A stretch of 64,000 nt of DNA from Sphingobium_A sp965228065 (lineage in GTDB: Bacteria; Pseudomonadota; Alphaproteobacteria; Sphingomonadales; Sphingomonadaceae). Of the stretch, positions 62,294 through 64,000 are shown piece after piece. The notes beneath the pieces are model-generated. The model ran no database searches. It was not told the DNA's origin and was given only the letters and a program-made list of their open reading frames with translations. How positions within the stretch are numbered: position 1 is the stretch's first letter; each line of letters opens with the position of its first letter. The stretch spans positions 4,154,001 to 4,218,000 of the forward strand of contig OZ245788.1 in NCBI GenBank assembly GCA_965228065.1, given 5' to 3'. The translations under genes and the position numbers were made by a program.

Positions 62294-64000
62294 ATGACCG
62301 AACTATCCCGCAAGGGGCCGCACGACAGCGTGCGTGCCGTCCTTGGTTTCGCTTTTCACCATTGGGCCGCGCAGAAGCTGCGGATCGTGACGATCTGCGC
62401 CTTTGTCTGCATCGGTGTCGGCTTCGAAGTGTTGATGCCGATGATCGCCGGCCGCCTGGTCGATGCACTTGCCGCCGGCGATCGGCCGGACGTGCCGATG
62501 CTGTTCGCGGCGATGGTTGCGCTTGGCATCGGCACGGTGTTCGCGCGCCACGTCTCGATCGCGGTGATCGTGCCATTCACGCTCAAGATGATGAGCGATG
62601 TCGCCGAACACGCGTTTCGCCGCGTCCAGCGCTTTTCGACCGATTGGCACGCCAACAGCTTTGCCGGCTCGGTCGTGCGAAAGATCACGCGCGGCATGTG
62701 GGCGATCGACATGCTCAACGATGTCGCGCTGATCCACATCCTTGGCTCGTTCGTCGTCTTGCTGGGCACGATGCTGTTGCTGGGCATGCATTGGCCGCTG
62801 GTCGGGCTGGTGATGGGCCTGGGCGCCACGGCCTATGTCGTGCTGACGGTGCTGCTCGCCACCCGCTGGGTTGCCCCGGCATCCACATTGTCCAACGCCT
62901 GGGATACGCGCATGGGCGGGCTGCTGTCGGATGCGATCGGGTGCAACGCAGTGGTGAAGGCATTCGGCGCCGAGACGCGCGAGGAGGATCGTTTCGCCCG
63001 CCTCGTCGATAAATGGCGCAGCCGGACACGGCGGACCTGGGTGCGCAGCACCTGGTCCGGGACGATGCAGCTTGCGCTGCTCTGGGGCCTGCGGACATTG
63101 GTGGTCGGCGCGGCGGTGTGGTTGTGGTGGCAGGGCCATGCGACGCCGGGCGACGTCACCTATGTCCTCACCAGCTATTTCGTGTTGCACGGGCATCTCG
63201 CGGACATCGGCTATCACGTCCATCACCTCCAGCGTGCGGTGAACGAGATGGAGGAACTGGTTGAAATCCATGCCCAGCCGCTCGGCATCGCCGATCGTGC
63301 CGACGCGGTGTCGATCGAGATCGGCGCTGGCGAAGTGTGTTTCGAGAATGTCACCTTCCGCTATGGCGCGCATTCGGTGCCGCTCTACGAAGATCTTTCG
63401 GTCACGATCCGGGGCGGCGAGCGGGTGGGGCTGGTCGGTCAGTCGGGATCGGGCAAGACGAGTTTCGTCAAACTGATCCAGCGGCTCTACGACGTCACCG
63501 GCGGCCGGGTCATGATCGATGGACAGGATGTCTCGCACGCAACGCAGCAATCGCTGCGTGCGCAGATCGCGATCGTCCAGCAGGAACCGATCCTGTTCCA
63601 CCGGAGCCTTGCCGACAATATCGCCTATGCACGGCCCGGTGCGACGCAAACGGAGATCGAGCGCGCCGCCCAACTCGCCAATGCGCACGACTTCATTGCG
63701 CGTCTGCCAAAGGGTTATGCCACATTGGTCGGCGAGCGTGGTGTGAAGCTGTCGGGCGGCGAGCGTCAGCGTGTGGCGCTGGCGCGTGCCTTTCTGGCGG
63801 ATGCGCCGATCCTGATCCTCGACGAAGCGACGTCCAGCCTGGATTCGGAGAGCGAGGCGCTGATCCAGCAGGCGATGGAGCGGCTGATGCAAGGCCGCAC
63901 CGCGATCGTGATCGCGCACCGGCTGTCGACGGTGCGAACGCTCGATCGTATCCTGGTGTTCGATCAGGGACGGATCGTCGAGGATGGCGACCACGCCACG
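62294..64000 (+). CDS. ABC exporter, fused membrane and ATPase domains (MsbA/multidrug type), 3' partial
   Basis: 569 residues in the window with no stop. An N-terminal six-helix ABC transmembrane domain (~30-310) is followed by an ATPase with Walker A GQSGSGKTS, Q-loop VQQEPILF, signature LSGGERQR, Walker B ILILDEATS and H-loop AHRLS. It is a half-transporter that would dimerise to export lipids, drugs or peptides. ATG at 62294 is used. The upstream leader peptide and hairpins suggest induced expression. Confidence 0.9.
   Translation, partial: MTELSRKGPHDSVRAVLGFAFHHWAAQKLRIVTICAFVCIGVGFEVLMPMIAGRLVDALAAGDRPDVPMLFAAMVALGIGTVFARHVSIAVIVPFTLKMMSDVAEHAFRRVQRFSTDWHANSFAGSVVRKITRGMWAIDMLNDVALIHILGSFVVLLGTMLLLGMHWPLVGLVMGLGATAYVVLTVLLATRWVAPASTLSNAWDTRMGGLLSDAIGCNAVVKAFGAETREEDRFARLVDKWRSRTRRTWVRSTWSGTMQLALLWGLRTLVVGAAVWLWWQGHATPGDVTYVLTSYFVLHGHLADIGYHVHHLQRAVNEMEELVEIHAQPLGIADRADAVSIEIGAGEVCFENVTFRYGAHSVPLYEDLSVTIRGGERVGLVGQSGSGKTSFVKLIQRLYDVTGGRVMIDGQDVSHATQQSLRAQIAIVQQEPILFHRSLADNIAYARPGATQTEIERAAQLANAHDFIARLPKGYATLVGERGVKLSGGERQRVALARAFLADAPILILDEATSSLDSESEALIQQAMERLMQGRTAIVIAHRLSTVRTLDRILVFDQGRIVEDGDHAT

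Noticed and set aside
62303..63994. 563-codon open frame on the minus strand at the window end
   Set aside because: Antisense to the ABC exporter, whose Walker A, signature, Walker B and H-loop motifs are all on the plus strand.

Overview
The window is GC-rich (about 65% by eye) and reads as a chromosomal segment of a Sphingomonadaceae-type alphaproteobacterium, probably Sphingomonas or a close relative. The reasons are the dense overlapping operons, a STN-type TonB receptor with FecI/FecR, many secreted serine hydrolases and prolyl oligopeptidases, an ATGA/GTGA coupling style, and intergenic inverted repeats of the CTTCGACAAGCTCAG and CATTGCGAGCGAAGC types that are common in this group. I saw no rRNA, tRNA, CRISPR array, integrase or insertion sequence. 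The first gene (MFS exporter) enters from the left edge and the last gene (ABC exporter) leaves through the right edge.

Layout. 1-6.5 kb: MFS exporter; a two-gene contractile-injection tip module (gpV-like spike plus PAAR-like cap); a small membrane protein; a large hybrid histidine kinase; a receiver-GGEEF diguanylate cyclase. 6.5-8 kb: a PspC protein with a sigma-54-like promoter and a secreted DsbA-like thiol oxidoreductase. 8-12.4 kb: D-aminoacylase-like amidohydrolase, serine hydrolase and secreted esterase. 12.4-15.8 kb: modABC molybdate uptake and two membrane proteins. 15.9-19.4 kb: NYN-LOTUS protein, alpha/beta hydrolase, an RcnR-type regulator with its CDF metal exporter, and a MerC-like protein. 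19.5-22 kb: serine hydrolase divergent from an M55 D-aminopeptidase. 22-27.2 kb: FecI-FecR-TonB receptor-PepSY uptake system. 27.6-30.2 kb: S9 peptidase. 30.3-32.2 kb: RtcB-PrfH RNA-repair/ribosome-rescue pair with two tiny upstream ORFs. 32.3-36.7 kb: SRPBCC, DUF899, MetY, and LysR/AzoR. 36.8-39.5 kb: a tightly coupled three-gene cassette (KAS III-like enzyme, heme-oxygenase-like diiron enzyme, unknown protein). 39.6-46.2 kb: serine hydrolase, AmpG-like permease plus serine hydrolase, small proteins and PBP4. 46.3-50.3 kb: S9 peptidase plus amidohydrolase. 50.3-54.7 kb: KaiC-like ATPase plus hybrid kinase. 54.9-58.3 kb: M28 peptidase, spermidine-synthase-like protein and TonB-like protein. 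58.3-62 kb: Qnr-like pentapeptide protein, ECF sigma/anti-sigma, fasciclin and outer-membrane barrel proteins. 62.1-64 kb: a short leader ORF with competing hairpins before an ABC exporter.

Themes. Many genes suit peptide scavenging or muropeptide turnover: D-aminoacylase, M55 D-aminopeptidase, M28 and two S9 peptidases, several SxxK serine hydrolases, an AmpG-like permease and PBP4. Three of the hydrolase genes share a 25-bp upstream motif, which suggests a common regulator. The least familiar potential systems are the KAS III/diiron-enzyme/unknown cassette at 36.8-39.5 kb and the small-ORF leader of rtcB-prfH. Functional statements rest on family recognition from translated sequence; no database search was run.
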